64,000 bases of DNA. It comes from an uncultured Candidatus Melainabacteria bacterium (GTDB taxonomy: Bacteria > Cyanobacteriota > Vampirovibrionia > Gastranaerophilales > Gastranaerophilaceae). Positions 61,108 through 64,000 of the stretch are shown here, in pieces (within the stretch, counting starts at the first letter, position 1; each line of letters opens with the position of its first letter). The position numbers were made by a program, and so were the translations under genes. The stretch covers positions 109,806 to 173,805 of the forward strand of contig CANARY010000007.1 in NCBI GenBank assembly GCA_947364235.1, read 5' to 3'. The notes beneath the pieces are model-generated. The model worked only from the letters and a program-made list of their open reading frames with translations, searched no databases and was not told where the DNA came from.

Positions 61108-63657
61108 CTATTCTTCTATTAATGATGTTTGTTCTCCGGCAGGTTCTTGCATTTCTTCAACAGTGCAGCCGCCTGAAGCCGGTGTTGTGTCATCATCTTT
61201 ATCTGTGTTCACAATTTTGTTTACAGATACAACAGTATCATTATCAGTAAGGTTTTGAGCTCTTACACCTGTTGCAGGTCTTCCCTGGCAAGATATATCT
61301 CCGGCTTTAATCCTTGTTACAATACCGTTTGCAGTAACCATCATGATTTCATCTTTTTCTTCAACAATTGTTAAAGCAACTAATCTTGACATATTAGACT
61401 TGAATTTGGTTGCAATAAGCCCTATACCGCCTCTATTCTGTGAACGGAATTCACTTAATTTAGTACGTTTTCCAAATCCGTCAGAAGTTACAACAAGCAA
61501 GTCAGCATCGTAGTTTCTAGGAACGATATCGCAGCCGATGATTGTATCTGCAGCTCTAAGCTTCATAGAATTTACACCTCTTGCACTTCTGCCTAAAGGT
61601 CTTAAATCTTCAATCGGGAACCTTATAGCCATACCGCAAGATGTACCAATTATGATTTCATCATTTGAGTTTGCAAGTTTCACCCAGTTGAGTTTGTCGC
61701 CTTCTTCAAGAGAAATTGCAATAATACCGCTTCTTCTAATGTTTGCAAAATTATCCAGCTCAATTCTCTTTATATAACCCTTTTGAGTAAGCATAATAAG
61801 GTTTAAATCATGAGAGAAATTACTTACAGGAACAACCGCAGTAATTCTTTCACCCTGTTCAATTGGAAGAACATTTACAATAGGCAAACCTTTAGATTGT
61901 CTGCCGCCTTCAGGGAAGTCGTAAACGTTCAAGCTGTAAACGATACCTTTAGATGAGAAGAATAAAACTTTATCATGCATCATTGCAGTAAAGAAATGCT
62001 GAATGTCATCGTCATCTTTTGTTTTCATTCCGGCTTTACCGCGTGTTGCACGATTCTGGCGTTCAAATGTATCTAACGAAATTCTCTTTAAATAACCCTG
62101 ATGAGTGATAAATACAGCCATAGGAGTATTTGGTGTCAAATCTTCAATGGTGACTTCACCCTGTTCAGGAAGAATCTGCGTTTTTCTGTCGTCACCGTAT
62201 TTTTCTCTATCTTCAAGAAGCTCGCCCTTGATTATATCAAGAACTTTTTGTCTGTCAGCAAGAATACCTTCGTATTCTGTAATCTTTTTAAGAAGTTCAT
62301 CGTATTCGTTCTTGATTTTATCTTGTTCCAATCCTGTCAATCTTCTCAACTGCATTTCAAGGATTGCATTAGCTTGATCAACATCAAGTCCGAATCTGCT
62401 CATTAAGCCTACTCTTGCTTCGTCTGTTGTCTTAGATTTCTTAATAAGCTCAATAACTTCATCTAAAGAACCTAAAGCAATTAACAAACCTGCTAATATA
62501 TGTGCACGAATTTTTGCTTTTTTCAAGAAATAAATTGTTCTTCTTGTAACAATTTCAACCCTGTGCTCAACAAATTCGTTAAGAACTTCGTACAAGTTCA
62601 ATAATCTAGGCTGTTTCCCGCAAAGCGTAACCATGTTAACGCCAAATGTTGTAGCAAGCTGGGTAAACTTGAATAAGTTATTTTTAACAACCTCAGGTTT
62701 TGCGTCACGTTTCAACTCGATTACAATACGCATACCTTCTCTGTCAGATTCGTCGCGTAAGTCAGAAATACCGTTGATTTTTTGTTCTTTTACAAGGTCG
62801 GCAATTTTTTGAATAAGCATTGCTTTGTTAACCTGGTAAGGAATTTCAGTGACAATAATTGCTGTTCTTGTTTGTCTTCCTGCTCCGCCAGGAATTTCTT
62901 CGATTGTAGCAACTGCTGACATCTTGATAGAACCTCTGCCTGTTTCATAAGCCTGCTTAATATCATTTAAGCCGACAATAGTTGCAGCTGTAGGGAAGTC
63001 AGGTCCTTTAATGTGCTCCATCAAACCTTCAATTGTAATTTGCGGATTATCAATTAAAGCAATTGTTCCATCAACAACTTCTCTTAAGTTGTGAGGCGGA
63101 ATGTTTGTTGCCATACCTACTGCAATACCTGATGAACCATTTAACAAAAGCATTGGAAGCCTTACAGGAAGAACAGAAGGCTCTTCTAAAGAACCATCGA
63201 AGTTAGGTTCGAAATCAACTGTTTCGCAGTCAATATCAGCAAGCATAGATGTTGTAATCTTATGCATACGTGCTTCTGTATAACGCATCGCTGCTGCTCC
63301 GTCACCATCGACTGAACCGAAGTTGCCATGCCCGTCAACAACAAGATATCTTGTGTTAAAATCTTGAGCAAGACGAACTAAGGCTTCATAAACAGAACTA
63401 TCACCGTGAGGGTGGTATTTACCAAGAACTTCACCAACGATACGGGCACATTTCTTAAACGGTTTGTCCGGTGTCATACCAAGCTCATTCATCGCGTATA
63501 AAATACGTCTGTGAACAGGTTTTAAGCCGTCTCTTACATCTGGAAGCGCACGTCCGACAATTACTGACATTGCGTAATCAATATAGCACTTCTTCATTTC
63601 TTCTCTTATATTAACCGGTACTATTTTACCGTCTGAAAACATGTTTTGTTGAGCCAA
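61108..63657 (-). CDS. gyrA: DNA gyrase subunit A
   Basis: An 849-residue type IIA topoisomerase A subunit. The catalytic Tyr126 is in MRYTEARM. The quinolone region [16 protein letters not shown] has Ser87 (E. coli 83) and Glu91 (E. coli Asp87). The C-terminal beta-pinwheel carries the wrapping repeats. The GyrA-box position reads [10 protein letters not shown], not the canonical QRRGGRG, so a ParC-like wrapping defect or lineage variant is possible, yet length and overall order fit GyrA. The start is a TTG (63655-63657) with GAGGAGA 6 bp before it. Acidic C-terminal tail. Confidence 0.93.
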   Translation of the reverse strand: MAQQNMFSDGKIVPVNIREEMKKCYIDYAMSVIVGRALPDVRDGLKPVHRRILYAMNELGMTPDKPFKKCARIVGEVLGKYHPHGDSSVYEALVRLAQDFNTRYLVVDGHGNFGSVDGDGAAAMRYTEARMHKITTSMLADIDCETVDFEPNFDGSLEEPSVLPVRLPMLLLNGSSGIAVGMATNIPPHNLREVVDGTIALIDNPQITIEGLMEHIKGPDFPTAATIVGLNDIKQAYETGRGSIKMSAVATIEEIPGGAGRQTRTAIIVTEIPYQVNKAMLIQKIADLVKEQKINGISDLRDESDREGMRIVIELKRDAKPEVVKNNLFKFTQLATTFGVNMVTLCGKQPRLLNLYEVLNEFVEHRVEIVTRRTIYFLKKAKIRAHILAGLLIALGSLDEVIELIKKSKTTDEARVGLMSRFGLDVDQANAILEMQLRRLTGLEQDKIKNEYDELLKKITEYEGILADRQKVLDIIKGELLEDREKYGDDRKTQILPEQGEVTIEDLTPNTPMAVFITHQGYLKRISLDTFERQNRATRGKAGMKTKDDDDIQHFFTAMMHDKVLFFSSKGIVYSLNVYDFPEGGRQSKGLPIVNVLPIEQGERITAVVPVSNFSHDLNLIMLTQKGYIKRIELDNFANIRRSGIIAISLEEGDKLNWVKLANSNDEIIIGTSCGMAIRFPIEDLRPLGRSARGVNSMKLRAADTIIGCDIVPRNYDADLLVVTSDGFGKRTKLSEFRSQNRGGIGLIATKFKSNMSRLVALTIVEEKDEIMMVTANGIVTRIKAGDISCQGRPATGVRAQNLTDNDTVVSVNKIVNTDKDDDTTPASGGCTVEEMQEPAGEQTSLIEE

Positions 63658-63912
63658 AATACTTCTCCTCTATCCCATAATATAATAATAGTATCACAAA
63701 AAACCTTTCTGTAAAGCAAATAATCTTTATATGATACCTGATGTATTTATAGAGTATATACGTCTTAAATCCACTGTTTATACAGTTTTAAGCTTTGTAA
63801 ATTTATCTTTTGAAAAGGGCAATTTTTCAAAATGGAATAACTTTATATATATGTAAGAACTAAGTAAGAAAAAAGGAAAAAGAAAATAAATGAAGTTGGA
63901 AAAATAATTCCG
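63658..63912. other. Region between gyrA and the right-edge gene
   Basis: No gene of normal size. It contains the gyrA leader on the left and the shared promoter module at 63795-63857, followed only by a five-codon frame MKLEK (63890-63907). Confidence 0.5.
63795..63857 (+). promoter_or_regulatory. Shared promoter module, copy 3 (no downstream gene seen)
   Basis: TTGTAA from 63795 and, 45 bp on, ACTTTATATATATGTAAG (63840-63857), identical over 18 bp to the boxes at 28563 and 55731. Downstream there is only a mini-frame of five codons, so the target may have been lost or is an RNA. Confidence 0.6.
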
Positions 63913-64000
63913 TTACTCATTTAACCCAAGTTTTTTATACTCTCTCTTAATATCCTCGTGTTTATTTAATGTTTGCCGATTGCTCAAATCAGCAAACTTT
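63913..64000 (-). CDS. Unknown protein, C-terminal end only
   Basis: The last 28 codons of a leftward frame ending KREYKKLGLNE then TAA at 63913-63915. It is charged and helical. The rest is outside the window, so neither family nor reality of the gene can be judged well. Confidence 0.4.
   Translation of the reverse strand, partial: KFADLSNRQTLNKHEDIKREYKKLGLNE

Overview
The window looks like a low-GC, gut-type cyanobacterial relative (Gastranaerophilales, the 'Melainabacteria' or Vampirovibrionia). I infer this from a Ycf45-type ATPase with an R3H domain (29050-30618), a membrane proton pyrophosphatase, modest AT-rich gene style, and a set of lineage-restricted proteins that open with a short 'F-[KGRQ]-[GASN]' N-terminal tag. 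No rRNA or marker gene is present to prove the assignment.

Region 1 (1 to about 14645) is an integrated mobile element, probably a prophage, cut off by the left edge. It ends with a large serine recombinase (13181-14692) whose last codons lie inside a tRNA-Leu(UAG) gene on the other strand. A divergent immunity region at 11708-11941 separates a CI-like repressor, a tiny ImmA-like peptidase, a DUF4236 protein and the integrase (rightward) from a long leftward early operon. That operon holds a Cro-like protein, a replication initiator with internal iteron-like repeats, a DnaC-like loader, a cytosine-C5 methyltransferase, many small unknown genes, a HAD phosphatase and a GIY-YIG nuclease. A second leftward operon carries at least two, probably three, tandem adenine/cytosine-N4-type methyltransferases. 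Two of these contain long G homopolymers that look phase variable. The element has no GATC that I could find.

Region 2 (14646-37470) is host chromosome: tRNA-Leu, hppA, a giant 2019-residue modular protein (EF-hand, GNAT, RelA/SpoT-like and other parts) read leftward from a textbook sigma-28 promoter, then gap, mutS2, aroE, a small EF-hand-like gene, ycf45 and a complete RND efflux operon (MFP, RND pump, TolC).

Region 3 (37465-47867) is one leftward gene block that I consider the best candidate for an undescribed system: an ankyrin plus triple-AAA+ ATPase gene broken by an in-frame UAA, three ankyrin-type paralogues sharing a C-terminal module, an unknown protein and a radical SAM enzyme.

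Region 4 (48006-64000) is housekeeping: tRNA-Arg(ACG), proA, tyrA, an M16 peptidase, speD, rnhA, an NhaC-like antiporter, a DNA methyltransferase, ilvC, a Spy-like protein and gyrA. An identical 18-bp promoter box (at 28563, 55731 and 63840), with TTGTAA 44-45 bp upstream each time, links two small genes and one apparently empty locus into a probable regulon.
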